The notes below the pieces were generated by a model. That model was not told where the DNA came from and searched no databases. It saw nothing but the letters and a program-made list of their open reading frames with translations. This document shows positions 52,671-61,962 of a DNA stretch of 64,000 nt, piece by piece (position 1 is the first letter of the stretch; the number at the start of each line of letters is the position of its first letter). This DNA is from Streptomyces sp. AC555_RSS877 (lineage in GTDB: Bacteria > Actinomycetota > Actinomycetes > Streptomycetales > Streptomycetaceae): the NCBI RefSeq assembly GCF_019049245.1, contig NZ_JAGMUK010000054.1, positions 1 to 64,000 of the forward strand, written 5' to 3'. The position numbers and the translations under genes are program-made.

Positions 52671-53543
52671 TCAGCCCTTCACGCCCGTCGACGCGATGCT
52701 GTTCACGAACGACCGCTGGAACGCCACGAACAGGGCGAGAATCGGCACGGTGATCATGGAGGAGTAGGCCATGATCTGGCCCCAGCCCACGTTGAGTTGG
52801 AAGAAGTAGGAGATGCCCACCATCACCGGCCGCAGGTTCTCGCTCTGCACGACCATCAGCGGCCACAGGTAGGAGTTCCAGGCGGGCAGGAAAGTGAGGA
52901 TGGCGACGGTGGCGACGGCCGGGCCGGACAGGGGCATGACGATGCGCCGGTAGATGGTGAACCAGCCGGCGCCGTCCACGATCGCCGCCTCGTCGATCTC
53001 CTTGGGGATGCTCTGGAAGTACTGGTGGAAGAAGAAGATCGAGAAGGCGTTGGCGATGAACGGCACGATCTGGACCTGGTAGGTGTCCATCCAGCCGGTG
53101 GTCCACTCCAGGTGGAAGCCGTTGACGCGGAGCAGCGGCAGTTGGTTGACCCACCACACCAGCGGCAGTGCGAAGGTCTCGAACGGCACGATGAGGGTGG
53201 CGATGATGCCAGTGAGGAGGAGCTTGCGGCCGGGCCAGCGCATACGGGACAGGGCGAAGGCGGCCATGCTGTTGACGATGATGCCGAGCATGACGGTGAT
53301 CGAGGAGATCAGTACGGAGTTCAGCAGGAATTGTGCCGCCGGGACTCGCTCGAACACGGCCGTGTAGTTGTCCAGCGACAGGGCGCCGACCGGCAGGAAG
53401 GCGCGCAGGGAGCCCAGGTCGCTGAAGATCTGGTCGTCCGGTTTGAACGACGAGATCAGCATGAAGACGAGTGGGAGCGCGAAGACCAGGGCCAGGACGA
53501 CACGGCCGACGTGACCGCCGAGGTGCTTGAGGACGGAGGTCAT
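52671..53543 (-). CDS. Carbohydrate ABC transporter permease (MalG type)
   Basis: This 290-residue permease has six membrane helices. The ATPase-contact EAA loop is KEIDEAAIVDGAGWFTIYRRIVMPLSGPA. It has the usual CUT1 start (LALVFALPLVFMLISSFKPDDQIF) and ends YSSMITVPILALFVAFQRSFVNSIASTGVKG. It pairs with the MalF-type permease, whose stop is one base before this start. The substrate is inferred from the GH32 genes to be sucrose or fructo-oligosaccharides. Confidence 0.94.
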   Translation of the reverse strand: MTSVLKHLGGHVGRVVLALVFALPLVFMLISSFKPDDQIFSDLGSLRAFLPVGALSLDNYTAVFERVPAAQFLLNSVLISSITVMLGIIVNSMAAFALSRMRWPGRKLLLTGIIATLIVPFETFALPLVWWVNQLPLLRVNGFHLEWTTGWMDTYQVQIVPFIANAFSIFFFHQYFQSIPKEIDEAAIVDGAGWFTIYRRIVMPLSGPAVATVAILTFLPAWNSYLWPLMVVQSENLRPVMVGISYFFQLNVGWGQIMAYSSMITVPILALFVAFQRSFVNSIASTGVKG

Positions 53544-53544
53544 G

Positions 53545-54480
53545 TCAGTCCTTCTCCCGGGTCAGGAATCGCTGGACGAGGGACACGGCCAGCACGAGCA
53601 CGAAGAAGATCAGCGAGGTGGCCGCGGCGTACGCGGTCTGCTGCTGGTCGTAGCCGGTGTGCACGGCCTGGTAGACGACGGTGGTGGTGGAGTCGAGCGG
53701 GCCGCCTTGCGTCATCACCCTGATCTGGGTGAAGAGGCTGAACGCCGCGATGGTGATGGTGACCAGCACGAAGGTGCGGGTGGCGCGCAGTCCTGGCCAG
53801 GTGACGTGGCGGAAGCGGTGCCAGCGGGTGGCCCCGTCCAGGTCGGCGGCCTCGTACAGCTCGGCGGGGATGGTCTGGAGACCGGCCAGCCAGATGATCA
53901 TGTGGAAGCCGACGCCCTGCCACACCGACATCAGGATGATGGCGGGCATGGCGGTGTCCGGGTTGCCCAGCCAGTCCGGGCCGTCGACGTGTCCGAGGGT
54001 GAGCACCGAGATCACGTGGTTGACCAGGCCGTCCTGCCGGTAGAGGAAGGTCCACAGGAGGGACACGACGACCATCGAGGTGACGACCGGCAGGAAGTAG
54101 ACGGTGCGGAAGAAGTTGACGCCCCGCACCTTCGCGTTGACCAGCAGCGCCAGCACCAGGGCGAGCCCGGCCTGCAGCGGGACGACGACGGCGGCGAAGT
54201 ACGCCGTGTTGCGCAGGGACTTGTAGAAGACCGGGTCTTCGAAGAGCTGGGTGAAGTTGCGAAGGCCCACGAAGCGGGCCGGGGTGGGTGAGATCAGCCT
54301 CGCGTCGGTGAACGCCAGGGCGAAGGCGAGGGCGACCGGTACGACGAGGAAGACGATCAGCAGCACGACGGCCGGGGTGGCCATGCCGACGGCGGTGAGG
54401 CTCTCACGGCGGCGTGCGTTGGTCCTTCGGGTTCGCCGGACCGGACGCAGCCGCTCAAGGGCTGCGATCATGGTGGTCAC
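53545..54480 (-). CDS. Carbohydrate ABC transporter permease (MalF type)
   Basis: This 311-residue permease has six membrane helices (first at about 35-57), FRTVYFLPVVTSMVVVSLLW and the EAA loop AELYEAADLDGATRWHRFRHVTWPGLRAT. It makes the heterodimeric channel with the next gene (one-base gap). No ATPase gene is in the cluster; in streptomycetes one shared ATPase (MsiK) energises many such importers. Confidence 0.94.
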   Translation of the reverse strand: MTTMIAALERLRPVRRTRRTNARRRESLTAVGMATPAVVLLIVFLVVPVALAFALAFTDARLISPTPARFVGLRNFTQLFEDPVFYKSLRNTAYFAAVVVPLQAGLALVLALLVNAKVRGVNFFRTVYFLPVVTSMVVVSLLWTFLYRQDGLVNHVISVLTLGHVDGPDWLGNPDTAMPAIILMSVWQGVGFHMIIWLAGLQTIPAELYEAADLDGATRWHRFRHVTWPGLRATRTFVLVTITIAAFSLFTQIRVMTQGGPLDSTTTVVYQAVHTGYDQQQTAYAAATSLIFFVLVLAVSLVQRFLTREKD

Positions 54481-54498
54481 GGTAGCTCCAGGGGGGAG

Positions 54499-54551
54499 CC
54501 GGTCCGGTTCGGGCGCGCGAGGAGGCGCGGTCGGGGCCCGAACCGGGCCGG
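54499..54551 (-). other. Strong hairpin between the binding-protein and permease genes
   Basis: CCGGTTCGGGC (54504-54514) pairs perfectly with GCCCGAACCGG (54536-54546). Four more pairs close it outward after one mismatch (CCGG at 54499-54502 and 54548-54551). It lies just after the binding-protein stop and before the first permease. Such hairpins commonly protect the abundant binding-protein mRNA or partly stop transcription. Confidence 0.65.
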
Positions 54552-54558
54552 AGCGGGG

Positions 54559-55863
54559 TCAGCCGGCGTTGTAGTTGTTCGTCTTCAGGTTGTTGTCGAT
54601 GTCCTTCGCCGCCTGACCCAGAGCGTTCTTGGGATCGGCGCCGGACAGGATGTCCTGGGCCGCCTTCTCGAACTCGGTGGAGATGAAGGGGTAGGCGGGG
54701 GTCACCGGGCGTACCTCCGCGTACTTGCGCGCGAACTGGACGAGCTCGTTGAACTTCCCGCCCGGCTGGTAGCCGTCGATCTGCTTCGCGGCGGCCTCGG
54801 TGCCCGGGAGAGTGCCGGTGGCCTTGGCGTAGTCGACGAAGTACTTGGTCTGGCGGGAGAACTTCAGCCACGCCTGCGCGCCGTCCTTGTTGGAGCAGCT
54901 GGAGCTCATCGCCCACTGCCAGGAGGCGCCGCCGATCTTGGGACCGCGGCCGAAGTCGACCGGCGGGATGATCGCCAGGTCGTCGCCGAGCTTGTCGGCG
55001 TTCTTGGTCGCGTTCCAGCTGCCGTCCCACTGGATGGCGCTCTTGCCGGCCAGGAAGTCCTTGTTGGGGTCGGCGCCGGACTTCTTGGACATGTAGCCCT
55101 TGGCCACCAGCGATCGGAACCAGGTAGCCCATTCCACGGACTTCTTGCCGTCGAGGGTGCCGGAGGCGGTCTTGTAGCCGTCGCGGTTGACCAGGTCACC
55201 GCCGAAGCTCTGCAGCTGCGGGGAGTACGCGTACGACCACCACTCACCGGTGCCGCCGGTGCCCATCTCCAGCGGGTACTTGAACTTCCCGCTCTTCTTC
55301 AGCTGGGCGAGCGCCGCGTCGAACTCGGTCTTCGTCCACGGTTTGTCCATGGTGGGGATGCGGATGTCGTTCTCGTTCAGCACCGACTTGCGGGCGAAGA
55401 AGGCCAGGGACACGTCGTAGAAGCCGAAGCCGTAGACCTTGTCCTTGTAGCGGCCGACGGTGCTGGGCAGCTGGTCGGACAGCGGTACCTCGCTGCCGGA
55501 GACGTCGATCGGGGCGAGGTAGCCGCCCCACGCCCAGTTCGCCACGTTGGGCCCGTCCACGTCGAGCAGGCACGGCAGCTTGCGGGCCGAGGCGGCAGCG
55601 ACGACGGAGTTGTTGTAGTCGCTCTGCGGGAACGCCTGGAGCTTGACCTTGTACTTGCTCTGGGAGCCGTTGAAGTCCTTGATGATCTTCTTGACAACGT
55701 CAAGTTCCGTCGAGTTGCCGGCGTTGTGCGTCCACAGGGTCAGTGTGTCGCCGTCGGCTCCGGACGTGCTGCCGCCGCTGCCGGTCGCGCATCCGGCGAC
55801 CAGCGCGGTCGCCGCTGCCACGGCTACACTCGCTACTGCGAGGCGCCTGGTTCTGAACACCAC
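54559..55863 (-). CDS. Sugar ABC transporter solute-binding lipoprotein
   Basis: This 434-residue type 1 binding protein has a lipoprotein signal with C25 in ALVAGC, then the CUT1 pattern LTLWTHNAGNSTELDVVKKIIKDFN, PCLLDVDGPNVANWAWGGYLAPID, FGFYDVSLAFFARKSVLNEN, KDFLAGKSAIQWDGSWNATKNADKLGDDLAIIPPVDFG and WQWAMSSSCSNKDGAQAWLKFS. It captures the oligosaccharide outside the cell and hands it to the two permeases downstream. Promoter and several hairpins lie in the 144-base gap towards the LacI gene. Confidence 0.93.
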   Translation of the reverse strand: MVFRTRRLAVASVAVAAATALVAGCATGSGGSTSGADGDTLTLWTHNAGNSTELDVVKKIIKDFNGSQSKYKVKLQAFPQSDYNNSVVAAASARKLPCLLDVDGPNVANWAWGGYLAPIDVSGSEVPLSDQLPSTVGRYKDKVYGFGFYDVSLAFFARKSVLNENDIRIPTMDKPWTKTEFDAALAQLKKSGKFKYPLEMGTGGTGEWWSYAYSPQLQSFGGDLVNRDGYKTASGTLDGKKSVEWATWFRSLVAKGYMSKKSGADPNKDFLAGKSAIQWDGSWNATKNADKLGDDLAIIPPVDFGRGPKIGGASWQWAMSSSCSNKDGAQAWLKFSRQTKYFVDYAKATGTLPGTEAAAKQIDGYQPGGKFNELVQFARKYAEVRPVTPAYPFISTEFEKAAQDILSGADPKNALGQAAKDIDNNLKTNNYNAG

Positions 55864-55945
55864 GAGGGTTCCTCCATCTCACTGAGACGGGTCTTGCCGG
55901 ACCCGCCTTGGCGACCGGTTGCGACGGTCGCTGTTCTTGGTGGTC

Positions 55946-55985
55946 GTCCCGCCGCCCGGAGGGTCAGTACTCCTGGCGGCGGGAC
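55946..55985 (-). terminator. 11-bp hairpin after the LacI gene
   Basis: GTCCCGCCGCC (55946-55956) pairs perfectly with GGCGGCGGGAC (55975-55985), starting 23 bases beyond the LacI stop. Two smaller hairpins (CGGGTC/GACCCG at 55888-55905 and GCGACCG/CGGTCGC at 55911-55931) lie between it and the binding-protein start. Confidence 0.7.
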
Positions 55986-56007
55986 AACCGTCTTCGGGCG
56001 CCCGGTG

Positions 56008-57042
56008 TCAGCCCCCGGCGGGGGCGCCGATGGAGGCACGTTCCCGCAGCGGCATGGGCACACGGTGGACGACTGCTTCGAGCGGCCCCCTGCGGAGAAT
56101 CAGCTCCACGGCGAGTCGACCCAATCGGTAGTGCGGCAGCTTCAGCGTGGTGAGCGCCGGGCGCAGTACGGACGCGATGTCCTGGTCGTCGAAGGAGACC
56201 ACCGACACGTCGCCGGGCACGGACAGACCCGCCTCGCCGAGCGCCTGGTAGGCGCCGAGGGACACCCGATCGGCCAGGCACACCAGCGCCCGGGGACGGT
56301 GACCCGCCGCGAGCAGCGCGGCCACCTCCCGGTAGCCGTCCCGCGTGTCCCAGTCGCACTCGATGACGCCGTCCAGGCGCGCGCCGCCCTCCCGCAGAAC
56401 CTCCTCCAGACCGCGCATGCGCTCGTTGCCCGCGATGATCCCCTCGGGCGTGGCCGGGACGGCCTGGTGCCCGCCGATCGCCCAGATGCCCTCGGTGTGA
56501 CCGGCCACGAGCAGGGCGCGGGCCGCGTCCCGGCCGGCCTCCAGCTCGTCCGGGACGACGGACGGCGCGTCGAAGCCGGGGGCGAGGCAGTTCAGCAGGA
56601 CCACGCGGCGCCCGAACAGCTCCTTGGGCGGAGTGACGTACCGGGTGAACATGGAGGCGTAGATCACCGCGTCGACCTGGCGGTCCAGCAGCGCGTGGAC
56701 CAGCGAGGACTCGGCGTCGCGATCGCCGCCCGCCTCAGTGATGAACAGCAGGTTGTCCCGTTCGCGGGCGGCCTCCATCGCGCCGCGGATCACCTCGCCC
56801 GCGAAGGGCGTCGTGGTGATCCGGTCCGAAACGAACCCGATGGTCTGCGTCGACTTCGTCCGCAGGCTGCGCGCGGTGACGTTCGGGCGGTAACCCAGCT
56901 CCTTCGCGGCATCCAGCACCTTCTGGCGGGAGGCATCGGAGATGCGCATGTCGGTGCGACCGGACAGGGCGAACGACGCGGTCGTCGGCGAGACGCCCGC
57001 ATGGCGGGCGACATCGGCCATGGTCACACGACGTTCAGACAC
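56008..57042 (-). CDS. LacI-family repressor of the fructan cluster
   Basis: This 344-residue LacI regulator starts MSERRVTMADVARHAGVSPTTASFALSGRTDMRISDASRQKVLDAAKELGYRPNVTARSLR, the complete HTH and hinge. The sugar-binding domain follows (TIGFVSDRITTTPFAGEVIRGAMEAARERDNLLFITEAGG.. RVVLLNCLAPGFDAPSVVPDEL.. RPRALVCLADRVSLGAYQALGEAGLSVPGDVSVVSFDDQDIAS). It lies between the ABC operon and the divergent large GH32 gene. AAA..CG..TTT-type half-palindromes in the gap to that GH32 are its likely operators. Confidence 0.93.
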   Translation of the reverse strand: MSERRVTMADVARHAGVSPTTASFALSGRTDMRISDASRQKVLDAAKELGYRPNVTARSLRTKSTQTIGFVSDRITTTPFAGEVIRGAMEAARERDNLLFITEAGGDRDAESSLVHALLDRQVDAVIYASMFTRYVTPPKELFGRRVVLLNCLAPGFDAPSVVPDELEAGRDAARALLVAGHTEGIWAIGGHQAVPATPEGIIAGNERMRGLEEVLREGGARLDGVIECDWDTRDGYREVAALLAAGHRPRALVCLADRVSLGAYQALGEAGLSVPGDVSVVSFDDQDIASVLRPALTTLKLPHYRLGRLAVELILRRGPLEAVVHRVPMPLRERASIGAPAGG

Positions 57043-57061
57043 GCTGCTCAGCTCCGTTGTT

Positions 57062-57264
57062 AAATCGGATTAGCAAGTTGCGAAGAGATTGATGCGCCTG
57101 TGGTCGGATGTCAACACCGCAGACATCTCGAATGAGAAACCGGGGAGGTGTATGGCGATTTGTCTGCCTCTCTTGCATCCCCCAGGTAAAACGGTATGCA
57201 TTAGCTCTTGCGTTAGCAGGGGCGCGGCGCGAACGATGCCGAGCCATCTCGCTTAAACCGATTT
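57062..57264. promoter_or_regulatory. LacI/GH32 divergent promoter region with candidate operators
   Basis: AAATCGGATT (57062-57071) and AAACCGATTT (57255-57264), both centred on CG, are LacI-type half-palindromes at the two ends of the 265-base gap. An AAAACGGTAT copy lies at about 57188-57197, and TTAGC recurs at about 57070, 57201 and 57213. The stretch is relatively AT-rich; no gene is seen in it. Confidence 0.5.
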
Positions 57265-57307
57265 GGCAGAGCGTCAGACCTGCCGCGCACCATCCAGGAG
57301 CCCGCCC

Positions 57308-60241
57308 ATGAGGAGAAGAACAGCCCTCACCGTCGTGTCCGCCGCCATCGGCGGGGCCGTCGTACCGCTCTCGCTCGCTTCCGCTTCCGCCGCCGCGGAG
57401 GGCCGACGCGGTCCCCAAAGTCCCACCGCCTGCTGGGACTTCGACGAGCGCGGCGGCACGGTCGCCCGGGAGGCGGTCTCGGGCTCCGCAGACCCCATCG
57501 ACTACGTCTTCGAAGACGCCCGCTACAAGCCGGACACCGACCCCGTCCGGCGGCGCGGAGTGCGCGGCCGGGCGCTGTACTTCGACGGCTACTCCACCGT
57601 CGTCACCGCCAAGGGCCCCGGCAAGCTGGATCCCGCCCAGGGCCTGACCGTCGACGCGTGGATCGCCCCTTACGCCTACGAGCACGGCATCGACGGCAAA
57701 CCCCAGGCCCTGGTCAACCAGCACAACCCGGACGCGAAGACCGGCTTCCTGCTCGGCCTGCGCCGCTTCGGCCGGATCGTCTTCCAACTCGGCTTCGGCA
57801 CCGACCTGATCGAGGTCAAGGGAGACGCGGACAAGCCGGCCGCCAAGGGCCGATGGACCCACGTCGCGGCCAGCTACGACCCGGCCGCACACCAGCTGCG
57901 CCTCTACCGCGACGGCGGCCTCATCGGCACCGCCACCACTCCCGACAAGGCCCCCCGACTGGCGCCCGACGAGTCGCTGTTGATCGGCCGGCACAACCGG
58001 CCCACCCTGCTCAACGGGGAGTTCCACGCCAACATGTACATGGGCCTGATGGACAGCCTCGTCATCCGCCCCGGCACCCTGGACGACACCACCGCCCAGC
58101 AGGAGCACGCCGAGAGGGTCGCCGCGCTGCCGGGCAACCGCGTGCCCCGCCCGGACCTGACGTTGAACCGGTCCCGATTCGACGGCGACCGGCACCGCCC
58201 CCAGTTCCACATGCTGCCGCCCTGGCACTGGATGAACGAGCCGCACGCACCCGTGTACTTCAAGGGCAAGTACCACATCTTCTACCAGCACGATCCGCTC
58301 GGCCCGTTCTGGGGCCAGATCCACTGGGGACACGCCGTCAGCACCGACATGGTGCACTGGCGGGACATGCCCATAGCCCTCGCCCCGGCGGGGGACTCGG
58401 TCGGGCCGGACGGGATCTGGTCGGGCTCGGCGTACGTCGACGGCGACCGGGGGCCGGTGCTCTTCTTCACCGGAGGCGACGACCGGCTGCCCTACCGTCA
58501 GCGCACCGGGATGGCCGTGTCCTCGTACAAGACCGACCGCGACACGGACCTGCCCACCTGGACCATGAAGTCCGAGCCGGTCACCGAGGCCCCGGCCGGT
58601 CTCCCCGCCGGCCCCGGTACCGCGTGGGCGGAGAACTTCCGCGACCCGTTCGTCTGGGAGGAGGACGGCGTCTGGTATCAGCTGGTCGGCAGCGGCATCG
58701 TCGACTACAGCGGCGCCCAGGTCACCAGGAAGCACGGCGGAACCGCACTCGTCCACACCGCGCGCGGGCCCGAGGGACCCTGGACGTACCGGGGTCCGCT
58801 GAACTGGAACGACCTCGCGAAGGTCCCCGAGCCCGGAGAGGTCTGGGAACTGCCGGTGCTCCTGCCGCTCCCCGGCCCGAACGGCAAGCGCACCGGCAAG
58901 CACATCCTGCTGGTCAGCCCCTGGTGGGAGGCGTTCAACCCTGACGCCGTCAAGCACACCTACTACTGGATCGGCACCTTCGACAAGCGCGCGTTCCGCT
59001 TCGTGCCCGACCACGACAGGCCCCGCGAGTTCGACTTCGGCGAGCACTTCACCGGCCCGTCCGGCTTCGTCACCCCCGACGGCCGCTCGGTGCTCTTCAG
59101 CATCACCCAGGACCGCCGCAGCGAACAGCAGCACGCCCAGTCCGGCTGGGCCCACAACGCCGGTATGCCGGTCAGCGTCTCGCTGCGGCAGGACGGAACC
59201 CTCGGTGTCGAGCCGATCGAAGAGGCGGCCGGACTGCGGGGCCGACGGCTGGTCAAGATCCGTCAGGCGTCGGTGAAGGAGGCCGACCGCCAACTCGCCG
59301 GTGTCTCCGGTGACATGCTCGACATCGAGGCCGTCATCGAGCCCCGCGACGCCACGACCGTCACCCTGGCCGTCCGGGCGAGCGCCGACGGCAGTGAGCG
59401 GACTCTGCTCTCCTATGACACGAGCAAGCACCGCTTCTCCATCGACCGCGGCCGCTCCAGCCTCGACCCGGACGTCCGCAAGGGCATCCACGGCGGCACG
59501 GTCGAACTCGACGGCGAAAAGCTGAAGTTGAGAGTCCTGCTCGACCGTTCGATGCTGGAGGCGTACGTCAACGGCACCAACAGCCTCACCAGCCGCGTCT
59601 ATCCGACCCGGAAGGACTCCACCGGCCTGCGGCTGACCAGCGAGGGCGGCTCCGCCCAGGTCGTCTCCCTGGACGTGTGGACCATGAACGGCGCCTACGA
59701 CACATCCGTAGTGCCGGCCGCCTACGACCCGCCGCGCCCGACGAACGTCGACGCCCTTCCCAACCACGACTTCGCCACCGGCGACCTCACCGGATGGACC
59801 GTCGTCTCCGGCACCACCTTCGGCGACGCCAACGTGACCACCCGTACCGACTGGGGCTGGGGCGGACCCTTCTACCAGGCCGAGACGGCGGACGACCCGG
59901 ACGGCCACCACCTGTGGGGCTACAACCCGAACGCGGGCGGCGACGACGCCACGGGCGTACTCCGCTCCGCCACCGTCGTCCTCGGCGGAGACGGCGTGGT
60001 CGACCTGCTCGTGTCCGGCGGCAACGACCTCGACCGGCTCTACGCCGCCGTCGTCCGTGCGGACGACGGCAAGCTGCTGGCCAAGGAAACCGGGCGTGGT
60101 GCCGAACAGTACCGCCGTGTCGTCTTCGACCTGTCCGAGCACATCGGCGAACGGATCTACGTCGAGGTCGTCGACAAGGCGACGGGCGGCTGGGGCCACA
60201 TCAACGTCGACGACGTCAACGTGCCTGTCCAGCGCTCCTGA
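57308..60241 (+). CDS. Large secreted multidomain GH32 protein (LamG-GH32-carbohydrate-binding)
   Basis: This 977-residue secreted protein has a signal peptide (MRRRTALTVVSAAIGGAVVPLSLASASAAA, perhaps Tat-type). A LamG-like domain covers about 38-275 (YVFEDARYKPDTDPVRRRGVRGRALYFDGYSTVVTAK.. LTVDAWIAPYAY), the GH32 domain starts near 300, and a C-terminal sandwich of about 165 residues (DFATGDLTGWTVVSGTTFGDANVTTRTDWGWGGPFY.. GGWGHINVDDVNV) is carbohydrate-binding-like. In the catalytic domain the usual WMNDPNG is WMNEPHAP, so E311 stands at the nucleophile position. RDP (D446) is kept, and the third site is WELP (E514) instead of WECP. It is divergent from LacI. Confidence 0.88.
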   Translation: MRRRTALTVVSAAIGGAVVPLSLASASAAAEGRRGPQSPTACWDFDERGGTVAREAVSGSADPIDYVFEDARYKPDTDPVRRRGVRGRALYFDGYSTVVTAKGPGKLDPAQGLTVDAWIAPYAYEHGIDGKPQALVNQHNPDAKTGFLLGLRRFGRIVFQLGFGTDLIEVKGDADKPAAKGRWTHVAASYDPAAHQLRLYRDGGLIGTATTPDKAPRLAPDESLLIGRHNRPTLLNGEFHANMYMGLMDSLVIRPGTLDDTTAQQEHAERVAALPGNRVPRPDLTLNRSRFDGDRHRPQFHMLPPWHWMNEPHAPVYFKGKYHIFYQHDPLGPFWGQIHWGHAVSTDMVHWRDMPIALAPAGDSVGPDGIWSGSAYVDGDRGPVLFFTGGDDRLPYRQRTGMAVSSYKTDRDTDLPTWTMKSEPVTEAPAGLPAGPGTAWAENFRDPFVWEEDGVWYQLVGSGIVDYSGAQVTRKHGGTALVHTARGPEGPWTYRGPLNWNDLAKVPEPGEVWELPVLLPLPGPNGKRTGKHILLVSPWWEAFNPDAVKHTYYWIGTFDKRAFRFVPDHDRPREFDFGEHFTGPSGFVTPDGRSVLFSITQDRRSEQQHAQSGWAHNAGMPVSVSLRQDGTLGVEPIEEAAGLRGRRLVKIRQASVKEADRQLAGVSGDMLDIEAVIEPRDATTVTLAVRASADGSERTLLSYDTSKHRFSIDRGRSSLDPDVRKGIHGGTVELDGEKLKLRVLLDRSMLEAYVNGTNSLTSRVYPTRKDSTGLRLTSEGGSAQVVSLDVWTMNGAYDTSVVPAAYDPPRPTNVDALPNHDFATGDLTGWTVVSGTTFGDANVTTRTDWGWGGPFYQAETADDPDGHHLWGYNPNAGGDDATGVLRSATVVLGGDGVVDLLVSGGNDLDRLYAAVVRADDGKLLAKETGRGAEQYRRVVFDLSEHIGERIYVEVVDKATGGWGHINVDDVNVPVQRS

Positions 60242-60351
60242 CCACCTGCCCACCCACGTTCCATGCTCCCGGGGCCCTGCCGTGGGCCCGCGACCAGGAA
60301 ACGCACTGATCAGCCTGCTCAACGCACCTCAACACATCACCGGAGGTATGC

Positions 60352-61962
60352 ATGCGCACGCGTTCACCAGCGACATCCAGGACAGGGCCCCCGGGCAGCC
60401 TGCTACGCACACTGCTCGTCCTCGTGGCATGTCTCGGCATGACGACACCCCTCATGTCGGGACAGGCCGGCGCGAGCGACAGCACCCTGTCCAACCCCGG
60501 CTTCGAGAGGGGCGACCTGAGCGGTTGGAGCACCACAGGAACCGCCTTCCACGGATCCGTCACCAACCAGCCGGGCTGGGGATGGGGCTGCTGCTTCAAC
60601 CAGCAGGACACCTACCACCTCTGGGGATTCGCGGGCGGCGGCGATGCCCCCACGGGCACCGTCACCTCCGAGCCGTTCACCCTGACCGGCACGGGAATGG
60701 TCAGCGTCCTGGTTTCCGGCGGACGCAACGGCGACCAGCTGTACGTGGCTTTGACGACACTGGACGGCACCGCCCTGCACAAGGCCACCGGCACCGACGA
60801 CGAGGCGTACCGCCGCGTCACCTGGGACGCGCGGGAGCACCTGGGCGAGCAGTTACGCATCACGGCGGTCGACCAGGCCACCGGCGGCTGGGGACACATC
60901 AACCTGGACGACGTGAGAGTCGGCTTGGACAAGGCTCCGGACCCGGGCCTCGATGGACTCGCCGCCTACTGGGACTTCGCCGAGGGCCAGGGCACCGCGA
61001 CCACGGAGCGGATCAGCCAGAGCACGGATCCCATCAGCTACGTCTTCAACAACGCGGTCTACAAGCCGAACAGCGACCCCCTGTGGCGTACCAAGCGACA
61101 GGAGGACGGCGTTCTCTCCGGCGCCCTCCTCTTCGACGGCTACTCCACCTGGGTCACCCGCGCCGCATCGCAAACGCAGCTCCCCACGGACGGCATGACC
61201 GTCGAAGCCTGGGTCGCACCACGCGCCTTCGAATGGGGCGACGAAGGCAAGCCCTCGGCCATCGTCAACCAGCAGGACAAGGCAGCACGCCGAGGATTCT
61301 CGCTCGGCGTCGGACGGCACGGCGTGTGGCAGTTCGGCATCGGCACCGGTGACGCCTGGTACGAGACTGCGGTCCCCCAGGCGGCGGCTCTGGCCGCGGG
61401 CAAGTGGGCGCACATCGCGGCGGCCTTCGCTCCGAGCGAGGGCACCATCACCCTCTACCTGAACGGCGAGCAGGTCGCCCGGACAGCCATCCCCACCACG
61501 GCCCGCCTGGCCAAGGCCGACGTTCCCCTGCTCATCGGCCGCCACAACCAGCCCGCCGTCATCAACGGCACCTTTGCCGTAAACATGTTCAACGGCCAGA
61601 TCGACGAGGTGAAGGTCCACACGGACGCGCTCACCTCCGAATCCGTGCGGGCCGGCCACAAGCACGACATGCAGACATTCGCCGGGGGCAGCATCCCCGA
61701 TGCCCGTATGGCCATGGACCGCTCACGCTACGACGGCGACCGCTACCGCCCGGGCTACCACTTCTCGGCCCCCAACCACTGGATGAACGAGCCCCACACC
61801 CCCATCCAGGTCAACGGCAAGTACCACCTCTTCTACCAGCACAACTCCCACGGCCCCTACTGGCACAACATCGGCTGGGGGCACGCGGTCAGCGAAGATC
61901 TGGTGCACTGGCGAGACCTACCCGTCGCCCTCGCCCCCACCGCGGGGAGTGTGGCACCCGAG
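60352..61962 (+). pseudogene. Second secreted multidomain GH32 gene, cut off inside the catalytic domain
   Basis: A signal peptide (to about residue 43) is followed by the carbohydrate-binding-like domain at 44-205 (NPGFERGDLSGWSTTGTAFHGSVTNQPGWGWG.. GGWGHINLDDVRVG), a LamG-like domain at about 206-440 and the start of GH32 (HWMNEPHTPIQVNGKYHLFYQHNSHGPYWHNIGWGHAVSEDLVHWRDLPVALAPTAGSVAPE; E480). Homology stops at 61962, where the frame runs into an unrelated lipoprotein gene fragment. About 370 residues of GH32, with the RDP and acid/base sites, are missing. GGAGG precedes the ATG. It could still give a secreted binding protein. Confidence 0.85.

Noticed and set aside
57035..60322. Open minus-strand frame of 1095 codons
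   Set aside because: It lies opposite the large GH32 gene, which has clear domains and a signal peptide; the antisense product has no recognisable motif.
50395..61962. Integrative element with att sites
   Set aside because: No integrase, tRNA gene, direct repeats or mobile-element genes were seen at either end, so I describe a recombination scar instead.
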